Positions 10,901 through 21,155 of a stretch of DNA of 64,000 nucleotides are shown piece after piece (the first letter of the stretch is position 1; every line of letters starts with the position of its first letter). The position numbers were made by a program, and so were the translations under genes. The stretch comes from Ypsolopha sequella (Eukaryota > Arthropoda > Insecta > Lepidoptera > Ypsolophidae), in NCBI GenBank assembly GCA_934047225.1, contig OW203997.1, positions 4,388,417-4,452,416 of the forward strand. Direction: 5' to 3'. The notes below the pieces were generated by a model. The model ran no database searches. It was not told where the DNA came from and saw only the letters and a program-made list of their open reading frames with translations.

Positions 10901-12668
10901 AGTTTATTTTGTAGTAGAAATAGTCGATATTGCGATAACGTTTTATGTAGCACCATGGCTTTAATGGTATGTAGTTGAAATGTACATCGTTTTGGGTCGA
11001 TACATTAGATATATCATAATATTATATTTATTCATCATTGTATGTATATTTAGTTTTGACCACGGGGATGGCGTGACACAAATTTTATACTACGAGCACC
11101 GTTGTCGCCACTTTTTGGAATAACGTAGTATTACCTAGTAAGTAAACATACGCGGCGCACTCATGGATTCACCCGTCTTCATACAGCCAAAATAACACCG
11201 TATTTCTATGAAACTTAGATGTAAAATACCAAACACGTCATGGCACTGTGCCAATGTGTGTAAAAAGCCATGACCAAAAAAAAGCCAAGTGTAAAAAGCC
11301 AAAAAGCCGTACTATGACACAATTAGGTCCGTGTTGATAATGTTTGAAAAAATATACATTGCGGCGTTAATATTCTTACTCAATGTGTGACACTCTTTAT
11401 AACCTGCAATGGACAAAATATTGTCTAATTTCAACGCTACTCGCTACAACGCTAAATATTTCATGGTAAGGTTCAAATGTTATTTACCGCGAGGTTTATT
11501 CTGCAAATATAACAGTAAATACATGTTTAAATTACTTACGAGTGAAATTAAATTCCTTTGGATGTCTTATTTACGTTATTTGAAGAGTTAGAACAATTTG
11601 CCACGCTGCAATACACCATTTTTACAATGTGTTTGTTCTAACGCGTTCGGTTGTGAAATGAGAGGCCCGCGGGTTATGTCTTGACGTATTGATCAAATCG
11701 GTGCGTCGCAGTCACGGCTTTCATGGCATTTCTATTCCTTATTAATAGTTCTGTGGTTTTGACCCTGTTATTCTCGTAGTATTTGCATTTTGTTAAATAA
11801 TTTAATGAATATAAAAATTTTAAACATCGCCACAGATTTCTTATGTCATTTGCATGTTGTTTATGTTTTTTTTCGTATATAGTTATTATTTTTTTGCACT
11901 CTTAGCTAAAATATTTTAGAAAAATGGCTGCGACACAGGTCACACCATAAGAGTTCCATTTCTCCAATTTTGGTACGGAATCCTTCAAAAGCCGTACAAT
12001 TTTTTAAAGCATTTAATTTTTATATCCAAGGTCTTTTTTTAGTACATAAATGAGAAAAGTGTTATCAATTGCCGTAATCAACTTTTTTTAAAATTGCAAT
12101 AACTGCCTGCTTTTTTATCAGGGCTAAAATGAAGAAAACTGATTGAACGCTTTGAATTTAAATAAAGGCAATTAACGTAAAAACGTTAAATTTATTTTAC
12201 TGAATCAGTGAAAATGGCAACTACAAGTTGTTTTTATGTATATTTTGCCACAGTTATGTAAAATTGACATTATAAAAATAAAGGTACGGTTAAAATATTA
12301 CAGGCGCTATGAAGGCATTTTTTTGTTCTTTATGTAAAGAATATATTTTGTTTTTGTTACAGTTTCCGAGTATATAAGATTATGTTATTTTAGATTTTAT
12401 GACAATAACGTGTCATAATTAATATTAACTAAATAAGTTCAAGTTACATAACTATATCATGTTATTTTTGTACTTTGAATCCAGTGTACAAATTAAAATT
12501 TATAACTACCAGGTTTGATAAGTAAATAGATAACATGAAATACGGATCATACTAAACATGAACAACTTTCCAAAGACAGATTATTCTTTTATGAGACCTG
12601 CGGAGCAATCCTAGTCCATAAAAACGAAATACCAAAACCATTTGTTAATCATTATTTATTCCGATTGC
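10901..12668. other. No gene recognised
   Basis: Mostly AT-rich spacer. A GC-richer part, 11080-11345, contains repeated AAAAAGCCA.G strings (11267-11305) and may be an old repeat. A 60-codon frame at 11409-11591 shows no signs of being real. Confidence 0.45.
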
Positions 12669-12915
12669 AATAAGTTTTTCGGAATTTATGGTCATTGTAT
12701 TTGTTCTTTTACCACTTGCTGAAAGATGAAGGAAAACATCGTAAGGAAACCTGTATGCCATAAAAAGCGTGTATTTCTGCCCGAAGCACGGGGATAGGGC
12801 TTACTACCCATCACGCAGGTGTACCGAGCATGGACTGTGATTTGTATTTCTCAGTTCACACTCGCAACACCTCTCAAACCCCTCGGTGATTCATGTCGTG
12901 ACTATATATTTGTTA
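12669..12915 (+). mobile_element. SINE body, tRNA head lost
   Basis: Matches the SINE at 38230-38519 along its body: TTTTTCGGAATTTATG, ACCACTTGCTGA.AG.TGAAG, GAAAACAT.GTAAG, then CAACACCTCT..A.CCCCTC and a TCATGTCGTGAC end before an AT tail. The tRNA-like head is absent here. Confidence 0.7.
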
Positions 12916-13210
12916 AGCCTATGTTGTTTAAGTGCGTAAACAAGCTTTACCATGCGAATGTACGGGTAACGTAATTGGATATAGCGACCGATACGTCTTA
13001 AGATTTACGGGACTAAAATATTCGGAGTAGAATAATCTACTTAAACCCAAGTTAAGAAGAAGGAAAGTAGCTCTTGCAAATTGTTTTAATGATTTACTTG
13101 CGTATTTTGGCCTCGAGTATCGCTAACGCTTCACCTAAACAGCCTCGGCTCAGCCTCCTTTAATCTAAGCGCAATGATATTCTAACGCCATAATTTTCAG
13201 TCAATCGGTT
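12916..13210. other. No feature seen
   Basis: Spacer with no recognisable gene or repeat end. Confidence 0.4.
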
Positions 13211-13214
13211 GTGG

Positions 13215-13620
13215 TCTTAAGAGGATAGGTTCCGCTTGCATACTACTTTGTTACTCCATGCGGAAAGACCTGCAGTGCGAGAGGGACTGATTCTGGAAAA
13301 AAGTCAAAATGACAACTAAAAAAAAGCAAAGGTGCTATGAAATATGTCTTGTTAAAAGTTTAATAAAGTTTATACATAATTTAATCCATAAATAATATGA
13401 ACGGGTTTTTACTTTAATAAACTTAAACATCGACATGAAACCTTTTTAGAGCCATCTTTGGCACTTTATTTCTCAATATTGGAATGACGTTTGACGATTC
13501 TGTTACAATATGAGTGTGTATTATATTCCCGAAAGAAATACATTTTTTTTTATGTAGTATTGCTAGATTCTTCAAACCAGGAAGAATAAGTTATGATTTT
13601 GCGGAAACTATTCTCTTAAG
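13215..13620. mobile_element. 406-bp element with inverted ends, orientation A
   Basis: Bounded by CTTAAGAGGATAGGTTCCGC (left) and GCGGAAACTATTCTCTTAAG (right), which are inverted repeats. The interior is about 85% identical to the reverse complement of 40080-40508, including AATCCATAAATAATATGAAC and GAGCCATCTTTGGCAC. It is non-coding. See the entry at 40076 for the inverted relative and the shared right flank. Confidence 0.75.
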
Positions 13621-13805
13621 GGTGCATATAAATTTAGATTGAGAACCTTATTTTGCTTCAATCAGAACTTAAATCTGTGATTAGCGCGAATATCGTGCTC
13701 TGAGCCGTGTTTGCATCGATCACAGAAACATGTGCTTACTAAACACCGAGCTTTTATATAACTTTGGCTTCTGGATAAAATTATTAAAATATTCTTAGAC
13801 GCACC
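13621..13805 (+). repeat. Flank shared with 40509-40715
   Basis: GATTGAGAACCTTATTTTGC then TCAATCAGAAC and further matching blocks (CTCTGAGCCGTG, AACACCGAGCTTTTATATAAC, ATTATTAAAATATTC) align in the same orientation with 40531-40715, even though the neighbouring 0.4-kb core is inverted between the two loci. Confidence 0.6.
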
Positions 13806-14305
13806 AACGGGGGGGGTCGTTTGTTCATTTATTTTTAATACACATTTCAAGGTAGTCGACTAAATATATCATTAAATATAAGTACCAAAAAAAAAAAACT
13901 TTTTATTTAGGTATGTTTATATCCATTAGCGAAAACTAGTACTACTTTTTCTTCTGTGCCAAAACTAAAAAGCAATAATATTTATATAGTTTAATCGAAA
14001 ATCAAAAAACGAAGTATATGTAGACAAAGCTTTTCCATACAAATTCCGTCACATATTTTACTTCCTCGGAAATACCGGAATTTTTCACCTTCCTTTTTTG
14101 TTTCCCTCACGTTTCTCGCAAGGGTTTTGTTTTAGTCGCCTTTTTCTTTTTTTTATGCAGCTTGCAACCCAACATTGATGGATCGCGTTGATTGTTAACC
14201 CGTTCTGCAGATGAGGGGTTCAAAATTACCTTCATATACCTACGTGATTTTAAAATAGTTGCATACCCCATAGACAAAGTTACACTAAAACACAAACACA
14301 CATAA
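13806..14305. other. No gene recognised
   Basis: Contains a G run (13811-13817), an A run and short chance frames. Nothing identifiable. Confidence 0.4.
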
Positions 14306-14307
14306 AC

Positions 14308-14400
14308 TTATCATCACGACATGAATCCCCAAGGGAGTGTCAGAAGTGTTCCGAGTGTGAACCGTGAAATGCAAGCATGCACACTTGGCACACCTAGTAT
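14308..14400 (-). repeat. SINE tail fragment, antisense
   Basis: ATCATCACGACATGAATCCC then GAAGTGTTCCGAGTGTGAAC is the complement of the SINE 3' portion seen at 12840-12905 and 48840-48895 (TTCATGTCGTG end). Confidence 0.6.
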
Positions 14401-14525
14401 AAATAATGTTTATTTTTAGATAAGACAGGAATCTCGGTGTGCATACAAATACTGACGGGTTTTTGTTACACCTTTATGCTATTATTGTGGATGTTTTCTG
14501 TTTTAAAATAAATAAATAAAATAAA

Positions 14526-14590
14526 CATTGAACCGACGACCTCTGGATTAGTAGGCGAGCGTTCTACCACTCAGCCCAGAACCGGTCATT
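14526..14590 (-). repeat. tRNA-like SINE head, antisense
   Basis: The minus strand reads GGGCTGAGTGGTAGAACGCT (A-box-like) and, after a tRNA-like interval, GTCGTCGGTTCAATG (B-box-like). Stem pairing is incomplete and there is no matching acceptor stem, so a SINE or tRNA pseudogene is more likely than a working tRNA. Confidence 0.5.
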
Positions 14591-14605
14591 CTAAAGAGTC
14601 TAAAA

Positions 14606-14941
14606 TAGGGTTGCCAACTCCCGAAGAAACCAACTCGGGAGATTTGAACAAATCTGTGGGCAATTCAATGAAAGACGGTAATATTTGTAAATTTTTTAAT
14701 CTGCTGTTTTGTAGAAGCGTCCAATATTTGTCGGTTTTTGAGCACATAATCGTAAAAGATTAACATAAAGACTCAAAATTTATTTCGTTATTAAATTATT
14801 TATTTCTTACGATTAATCTATTTTGTTAATGACATTTATTTTATATTAGAAAATCTGGAGAATTTATTGCATTCGGGAGCTCGGGAGGTTGTACAATATT
14901 TCCGGATTCTCCGGGGCATTCCGGGAGGGTTGGGAACCCTA
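14606..14941. mobile_element. 336-bp hAT-like MITE
   Basis: Terminal inverted repeats TAGGGTTGCCAACTCCCG and, complementary at the right, CGGGAGGGTTGGGAACCCTA. Flanked by an imperfect 8-bp duplication (GTCTAAAA at 14598-14605, GTCTGAAG at 14942-14949). An 8-bp target duplication points to a hAT transposase. Internal CTCGGGAG motifs are repeated near both ends. Confidence 0.7.
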
Positions 14942-15294
14942 GTCTGAAGGCTTATTTTTATTCTATTAAGTTATGTATATGAAGCAAGCTAACGCAAAGC
15001 TTAGACTAAGTGCTTTAATGTAAAATGTGTTACAGAAAGGTGTGGTCATGTTTGAAAAGCTTATTCAGTCAATGGTATAGAACAACTTTTACCATGGAAC
15101 CAACCATGAAATCACAAAAAAAAATAATAAAAAAATTAAATTCACTACAGCAACTTTTAACGTTTTTTGTATTTTTTTAATTTAAATATACTGATAGATG
15201 GGATAACACAAATGTAATGTAATCTCAAGATATATTTTGGGTCCGATCTGGACCCGGCATCAGTTGAGTCGTAATTAAAATAAATAGACATTGT

Positions 15295-15455
15295 AGCCGA
15301 TTCTGAAGGCTGTAATTTTAGTTTAAGTGCTGTCAAAACTAAATTTTCATCATTGCAACATAGTTCATAAGTGTTAAGAACAGAAGCTAAATTACTTTGA
15401 AAATATTTAAGTCTTGACAGCACTAAAACTAAAAATAAAACCTTCAGAATCGGCT
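15295..15455. mobile_element. 161-bp palindromic MITE
   Basis: Ends AGCCGATTCTGAAGGCT and its complement GCCTTCAGAATCGGCT analog; inner GTGCTGTCAAAACTAA pairs with TTGACAGCACTAAAACTAA. A second copy is at 32822-32984, where TA flanks are clear. Confidence 0.75.
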
Positions 15456-15539
15456 TTACTAACATATAATATATTATGTATAAGGTATTTCAATTTAAAT
15501 GGAAATTAATTGTTTAAAAAATTAAATGTTTGTAAAAAA

Positions 15540-15673
15540 TTAATTTGATGTTGTGTGTCTGTATGTTTGTACACCCTGCAGGGTAGAACTTAGAGGAGAC
15601 TAATTAATATTGTAATCTACACCTTCAATACCCTTTGTTCAACAAATAAAATCTTGAATCTTGAATCTTGAAT
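15540..15673 (+). repeat. LINE-like 3' end with TCTTGAA repeats
   Basis: TGTACACCCTGCAGGGTAG leads to AACAAATAAAATCTTGAATC and three heptamers ATCTTGA. A polyadenylation-like AATAAA before a short tandem heptamer tail is the pattern of a CR1/jockey-type LINE 3' end. No coding part remains. Confidence 0.45.
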
Positions 15674-15674
15674 C

Positions 15675-15893
15675 TTAATTTAGGAGGTGATTCAGTATCG
15701 TTAATACATCATATTCCACTGCAAAGCACTTTTTTTTGCGCGAACTTTTTTTTCACTTCTCAGTACAAAGTGGTCCGATCAGCTGACTCAGTTTGTATGG
15801 ACAAGTGAAGAAAAAGTTCGCGCAAAAAAATTTACTTTGCAGTGGAATGTGATGTATTAACGATACTGAATCATCTGCTGAATTCATTTAAAT
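15675..15893. mobile_element. 220-bp palindromic MITE
   Basis: The left arm GGTGATTCAGTATCGTTAAT then ACATCATATTCCACTGCAAAG pairs with the complement at 15837-15890, and the inner TTTTTTGCGCGAAC pairs with GTTCGCGCAAAAAA. The arms of about 90 bp enclose a short loop containing GATCAGCTGACTC. It lies inside the interrupted element 15024-16098. Confidence 0.75.
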
Positions 15894-16098
15894 TGAGAGA
15901 CCATATAATAGTACATGAAATGACATAATTCCATAAAAAAAAATTAACTGTTTCATAGAAAAATGCAATGAGCTCGGCCGAAATGTAGAAGGACAGATTT
16001 TTTTTCGAGATTTCAGGCTTCGTCAATCGTAAAAGTTGTTTTATACCATTGACAGAATAATCTCTTTAAATATGACCACAACTTTCTATTACACGTTG

Positions 16099-16680
16099 TA
16101 CACCGAATTTCTAAAATGTATACAAATAACTCAAAATAATGGGCTACTCAAACTCCTCACTTTTGAAAACAGGACGCCAAAATAAGGACTACTGCTTTAT
16201 AATACTAAAATTTTAATAGTTAATAATAAAGACGAGAGATTTTCATCCTCTACCCTAGTAAGAGTTCGAATAAAAAAAATGGTTCCGTAATCATGTCTGG
16301 TTGAATTAATACAAAAAAAAAACTTTGAATATACCTATAATTTTTGTTACATTTTAATTTATTCTTGAGATAATATCCTAATTAGATAATTGCTTCATAA
16401 ACACGAAAGAAGATTAAAAGGAACTTCTGAATTCACTGAACAGAAAGGACGCAAGTATTAAATTTTTAGGAGATGGGGTTTTTGGCAATTTTTTTCTTGT
16501 TTTTGTTTTGTACACAATTTTTTTTGTGTTTTTTAGTACACAGTAGGATTGCTTTTAGTTACGTATACAACGCCGGATGAAAAGCGTCGGAAAGACCTCA
16601 GATGGAGCGCGCTCGCCCAGAAAGCAGGAGAGTCAAAGCAGATGAGGTGATAATCAGTCTATCCAGAGACTTCCGAGAGA
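16099..16680. other. No gene recognised
   Basis: AT-rich spacer. A GC-richer end (16570-16680, CGGATGAAAAGCGTCGGAAA) leads into the palindrome cluster; its origin is unclear. Confidence 0.4.
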
Positions 16681-16800
16681 CTAGTTGAATCACAAGTGCG
16701 AGGAGCGTGACGTACTGTTTAATCGCAAAAACATCGGGTCGAGCTCCTCACACCTGTGATTCAACTAAGTGGCATCGCGCGCGATTAAAGACTGTGCTAC
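16681..16800. repeat. Palindrome copy 1 of AGTTGAATCACAAGTGCGAG
   Basis: CTAGTTGAATCACAAGTGCG then AGGAGCGTGA pairs with GAGCTCCTCACACCTGTGAT then TCAACTA, around a loop with CTGTTTAATCGCAAAAACAT. Its right outer part (GGCATCGCGCGCGATTAAAG) matches the second copy, but the left outer arm is missing. Confidence 0.7.
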
Positions 16801-16971
16801 GAGGCCTGGCCTGGCCTCGTCAGAAAATCAAAAATAAAAATCATTTAATTATAACATATTTAACAGTTTTTGGTGCCGAATTCTCCTTTTAAGCTTTCAC
16901 CTGTAGTAGGAGAAATTCGCTCTTTCATCCATAGTTGCGACAGAATTATAAATAAATATTTAAACAAAGCG

Positions 16972-17121
16972 TAGCACAGTATTTAATCGTGAGCGATGCC
17001 ACCTAGTTGAATCAGAAGTGCGAGGAGCGTGAAGTGCTGTTTAATTGCAAAAACATCGTGTCACACTCCTCGCACTTGTGATTCAACTAAATGGCGTCGC
17101 GCGCGATTAAACACTGTGCTA
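16972..17121. mobile_element. 150-bp palindromic MITE, copy 2
   Basis: Full palindrome from TAGCACAGT to ACTGTGCTA: the outer arms TTTAATCGTGAGCGATGCCA and its complement, and the inner arms AGTTGAATCAGAAGTGCGAG and its complement, enclose the same loop as copy 1 at 16681. The two copies are about 80% alike. Confidence 0.75.
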
Positions 17122-17337
17122 GAGTGCGTTTCACGCAAGAATTCCCCTGTCAAAGTACTTATATATGTCAAAGTACGTATAAAGACGAAAATGCGTTCTT
17201 TTCACGAAAGAAGTTCCGCGGTTTAAAGCATTTTTGTCTTATTTTTTTTATAATAAGTACTTTGACAGGGGACTTCTTTATTTTCGTCTTTATTTTTTAA
17301 CAAAAAGTACTGTGGAATTCTCGCGTGAAACGCACTC
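17122..17337. mobile_element. 216-bp MITE with TA flanks
   Basis: Ends GAGTGCGTTTCACGC and GCGTGAAACGCACTC are exact inverted repeats, flanked by TA at 17120-17121 and 17338-17339. Sub-terminal CCCTGTCAAAGTACTTAT also pairs with ATAAGTACTTTGACAGGG. It directly abuts the previous palindrome, sharing the TA. Confidence 0.75.
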
Positions 17338-17339
17338 TA

Positions 17340-17944
17340 TGAGTGCTGCTATCATTATAATCTTGTAAAAACTCCTAAGTGAAAAACAAAGCAAATCACT
17401 AAAAGCGAAGTCAACGTTCGATAGATGTTTGTTGAAGGAAGTATAGTACCGTTTCAAAAAAAATGTTATTTAGCTGTTTAGAAAAACCTTGAAAAAATTT
17501 CAATTTTAGTGATTACCATACGATGAACAAGGGGTTATTTATATCTATACAAATAATTTAACGATATCAATTTATATAAATTTGTGTAAAGCTAAGCGAT
17601 ACTTTTGAATATTTGTTTTAAGACAACCAACTCCTTTACTTTAAATTTTAGCTTTGTGGATTTTTGTCTCCATGAAGCTTTATATTTCAGCAATATGGAC
17701 CCCTAAAATAAACAAACGTAACAAGTGAATACCGCTATCTGGAGATACAGAAAAGGTAAAAAAGATACGACGTTTTTTTCCCTCGAGGAGCGACGTCTGG
17801 TTCGTTAAACAGCAATTGTTATTAATTAGGAACCTTCGTCCCTTCAAACCTGCGGATTTTGCTTCTGCAAATAACAAAAAATATTCATACAAATTACGTT
17901 TATTTTTTATCTTAAGGGGCTTAGTATCGCCAGATGGGTACTTT
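17340..17944. other. No gene recognised
   Basis: Spacer with a 70-codon minus-strand frame (17680-17892) that shows no recognisable features. Confidence 0.4.
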
Positions 17945-18310
17945 CTAAAGCCTACTCCTCGTTTATGATAATAATAATAATGATATTCATTTATTTCAGA
18001 TAAATTAATCCATATTTTACAAATTAATATTAATATTATAAATTATATTGATAAGATTGCTAAAATTCTAAAATTCAATTAAATTACTAAAAAAACACAG
18101 AAATTTAAAACGCACACGGAAAAACACAGGTACAAAAACCAATGACCAAACAAAAATTATTGAAAAAATGTATTGTGAAATATTAATTCTAAGACAACAT
18201 ATGCAATATTTTTCTTTTCCATACCACCAAAACTTCCATATGAAAAAAAAAATCAATCGAATGGTGTTTTTTTGTCTTGAATTCGCTCCTAAGCGACTTG
18301 GTCGATTTAA
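17945..18310 (+). repeat. Dispersed repeat with AATAAT-tailed insertion
   Basis: TTCTAAAGCCTACTC at 17945 and, after about 150 bp, CAACATATGCAA.ATTTTTCTTTT, ACCA..AAAACTTC.ATATGAAAAAA and CAATCGAATGGTGTTTTT correspond to the contiguous sequence 63217-63370. The intervening 17970-18120 contains GATAATAATAATAATGATA then TTCATTTATTTCAGATAA, typical of a LINE tail that inserted into the older repeat. Confidence 0.5.
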
Positions 18311-18384
18311 TTTGTTTACACTTTGTTATATAGATAAACTTAATAGTTATAAACATAACCTAGGATTATTCAATTGAACAATCA

Positions 18385-18545
18385 CGTTCATGTGAAAAGT
18401 ATTATTTTCTTCTATTTCGCCCTGTCAAGGACGCAGCGAGCATCGTAGCAGCCAGAATGCATTGTGCGTTGATATGAACGTTATTTCAATGTCGTTTCCG
18501 TCGATATTCGTACCGACAAACATTGAGCTGCTAATTTGGCGAAGG
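18385..18545 (+). repeat. Dispersed repeat family with CAATGTCGTTTCCGTCGATA, copy 1
   Basis: TTCATGTGAAAAGTATTATT then TTCTTCTATTTCGCCCTGTC and CAATGTCGTTTCCGTCGATA match 19925-20070 (same strand) and 29070-29225 (complement). Non-coding; ends not defined. Confidence 0.6.
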
Positions 18546-18954
18546 TTACCGCCTTAAAGTCCTTTACTGAAGTGCGTAATCTTCATTGTTTGACGATTAG
18601 GTGTAATTGATAAATTGTATAACTTTAAATATTTTTTAGATGATAAGAATAAGGGAGTCTTTGATCTTGTACCGTCAATCCAATTTGCTCTTACCTACTG
18701 TTTGGTCTAAATTGTAACAATAATTGTAAAAAAAGTTTCTGTGCAATTTTCCACGTTAGAACATTTTCCAACTTTGACCGTTGTGAAATTGAGGACTTGT
18801 ATTTTATTATGCTTAAGGCGTCTCTGCCCAAGTTATTTCTCTTAAACGGTATGTTTCAAACTTCAAAAAAAACTTCAAAAGCTTTTTTGTTGAGACATAG
18901 GTATAAAGATTTTACATAAAATATAATATAATTTGTCCCTTTATGCTCTGCCGT
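18546..18954. other. No gene recognised
   Basis: Spacer without features. Confidence 0.4.
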
Positions 18955-19625
18955 TAGGCCTACAAATGTTAAATCTTAAAATTAACGAATAAAGTACACT
19001 TATAAGTATACAAAGTTATTTACATTAAATATTAGTACATTCTTAAACTAAATAAAATCAATATTAACAGGTATCATTCAAATAATTATCAATTGTATAG
19101 TACATTTTATCAATCAGAAAGTCTTTTAGTCTAATTTTAAATACGTTAAAATCAGTAATTTCAAAGTCAAATAGAACTTTCAAATATCGTCTAAAAATTC
19201 CAAAAAAAAATACGCAGTATAGTTCAAACTTTTATCTAGGTCTTCCACGCATGTGTTACACGATTAGATAAACTTTGCTCGATGGAAATAATTCACGAAC
19301 ACAGGATGTAATAAGACCTTTTAAATCATGCCATTTCCATAATTCCACTCTTTTATTATCGAAACATATCCGGTAATATTGCTCTTTTAATTTTCTAGGT
19401 CGACCACGTAAGTGGATTTTCATAAACATATCCCTTACTTTTAAACAATTTAAAAACCGATAAAAACAACGAAAAAGTACAAAAGTGTGGTTATTTTCTT
19501 TACTCCTTACACGTAAAGAAAAAGACAGAGAGTCACTCTTCTGGGATAAGAGCGCCTTAATATTTTCAATTGTTCTGATTGAAGCAGGAAGCTTATTATA
19601 AACTTTTGAGGTCATTCCGAACATG
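18955..19625 (-). pseudogene. LINE C-terminal fragment with 3' UTR (antisense)
   Basis: The minus-strand frame 19624-19256 (122 codons) starts inside a region coding KVYNKLPASIRTIENIKALL. That matches the conserved 'YNKLP' segment near the C-terminus of reverse transcriptases of CR1/jockey-type LINEs; a second locus with the same motif is 61195-61320. The rest of the frame diverges, and no upstream RT domain is present. 18955-19255 would be the 3' UTR. Probably a 5'-truncated, inactive copy. Confidence 0.45.
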
Positions 19626-19924
19626 CTGTTCCCGAAGTGAATAGTACTGTGAGAAAAACATTTTATTTTTTATTGAGTCGACGGTTACTGAATGTTAAAA
19701 AAACACTGACCAAAAAAATATAGTTAGTTAAACTATAAAGAACATCTTTATTTCAGGAAATTATTCTCGCGTATAAGAAACAGCATGAAAATATTGTTCA
19801 AAGTCAAGCTGTCTGAAGACTAAAATTAAGTACAATTATTTCTTTGAAACGACCAATGGTGTTTGTATGGTTCTTGCACTAAAATACGAGGAAAATATTG
19901 CTTAGAAAAACTATGTATAGAATT

Positions 19925-20070
19925 TTTTTCCGTCCATATGAAAAGTATAAAAATTTTTCCTATTTTGCACTATCCGGAGACCTACCGGCGCGGCGTCGTA
20001 ATGCAATGCGCGCTGTTATGAAAGTTAATTCAATATAGTTTCTGTCGATATCTGTACCATCACAGGTCTA
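19925..20070 (+). repeat. Dispersed repeat family with GTTTCTGTCGATATC, copy 2
   Basis: TTTTTTTCCGTCCATATGAA, ATTTTGC.CTATCCGGAGAC and TAGTTTCTGTCGATATCTGT align with copy 1 at 18385 and copy 3 at 29070. Confidence 0.55.
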
Positions 20071-20092
20071 CTCAAGGTTGTTGGCATCTACC

Positions 20093-20352
20093 CAGTGGCG
20101 TGCACAGAACTTTTCTCCGGAAAAGCAATCAAAAGGTCAAGATTGACAATGAAAAAATATGAAAAAATTTAAATAACACTTTGAAAAAAAAAAGTTTGTA
20201 TGACGCCAGGGTAGGCACTGCCTACCCTAGAGTGGACATTTTCATAGAAACTTTTTTTTTTCAAAGTGTTTTTAAATTTTTTCATATTTTTTTTATTGTC
20301 GTACTTGACCTTCTGATTGCTTTTCCGGAAAAAAGTTCTGTGCACGCCACTG
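20093..20352. mobile_element. 260-bp hAT-like MITE
   Basis: Begins CAGTGGCGTGCACAGAACTT and ends with its complement. The flanks are CATCTACC (20085-20092) and CGTCTACC (20353-20360), an 8-bp duplication with one mismatch. The interior is also largely palindromic (GATTGCTTTTCCGGA pairs with TCCGGAAAAGCAATC) around GGGTAGGCACTGCCTACCCT, itself a palindrome. Non-coding; two overlapping opposite-strand frames here are by-products. Confidence 0.85.
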
Positions 20353-20784
20353 CGTCTACCTGCCCCTTAATTTGTATGTATAAGTCTCTAAAGACATACC
20401 AGTCAGATCCTCTCCACACAGTACTCGCTTCCGAAAACCCCCTGCCATTACACCAGTGCTTTTTGGGAATTCTTTCACCGTGCAATCCATAGAGTATATT
20501 GAATACAGGAAAACCATTAGGTTTTGGAACTAACTTCCGCATGTGAAATGGGATATTTTAGTTTTATTGTACTTCAGTTTCTCTATATTATCCAAAAGAA
20601 TAGGACGACATGTAATTTACTTTTTACGGGCATTTCTGAAAGTTTCACTCTCCCCCTTAACCCTCGAATACGAATCCAGATAGTCTAGTATAGCATACCA
20701 TATTGAGCTCGATAGCGCGTGATACATCTATCTTACTCTGTTGATCTACCTCGAGAGGGATAGACAAGTTGTACCGAACGGTTA
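20353..20784. other. No gene recognised
   Basis: Possibly unique sequence. Short frames on both strands have no support. Confidence 0.4.
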
Positions 20785-21155
20785 AGAGCGGTATCGCAGC
20801 TAGATTGTGATATATCCACGTTTTTCTAATTAATCGAAACAGAACACTTAAATTCAAAATTCACTCAATAGTTATTCAACAAAACCTTATTATCTTTGTA
20901 TTGCGTATACTGCATTCGCAAAGTTTCGATTGGTTTCTGCAAATTAGGATTTAAATTTTTTATCCATTCAAAATTTTTGAAATTCTAATTTACGGATAGC
21001 AATGGAAACTTTGCTATTGCAACATACACAATACAAAAGATAATAAGGTTTTGTTGAATAACTTTTAAGCATCTTTTAAGTGAATTTTGAATTTAAGTGT
21101 TCTGTTTCTATTAATTAGAAAAAGGCGGGTATTTCACAATCCGGCTGCGATGGTC
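20785..21155. mobile_element. Palindromic MITE family E, copy 1
   Basis: The left end GAGCGGTATCGCAGCTAGAT and right end TTTCACAATCCGGCTGCGAT are terminal inverted repeats. The arms of about 140 bp contain TCGAAACAGAACACTTAAAT then TCAAAATTCACTCAATAGTT on the left and the complement on the right, around a loop near 20950-20985. Other copies: 22082-28546 (split by BEL), 46485-46597 (half) and 63380-63652. Confidence 0.8.

Larger units (their letters stand above)
15024..16098 (-). mobile_element. Palindromic MITE interrupted by about 0.8 kb of insertions
   Basis: The ends GTGTTACAGAAAGGTGTGG (15028) and its complement ending at 16098, with inner GTCAATGGTATAGAACAACT and its complement, match the uninterrupted copy at 35306-35565 in opposite orientation. 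The arm is broken at about 15120, and about 800 bp of other repeats (a 161-bp MITE, a LINE tail and a second palindrome) now lie between there and about 15945. Confidence 0.75.

Noticed and set aside
14526..14590. Functional tRNA gene on the minus strand
   Set aside because: A- and B-box-like strings are present, but the acceptor and other stems do not pair properly; a SINE head is more likely.
20181..20542. 103- and 86-codon frames on opposite strands
   Set aside because: They overlap a palindromic hAT-like MITE and have no independent support.
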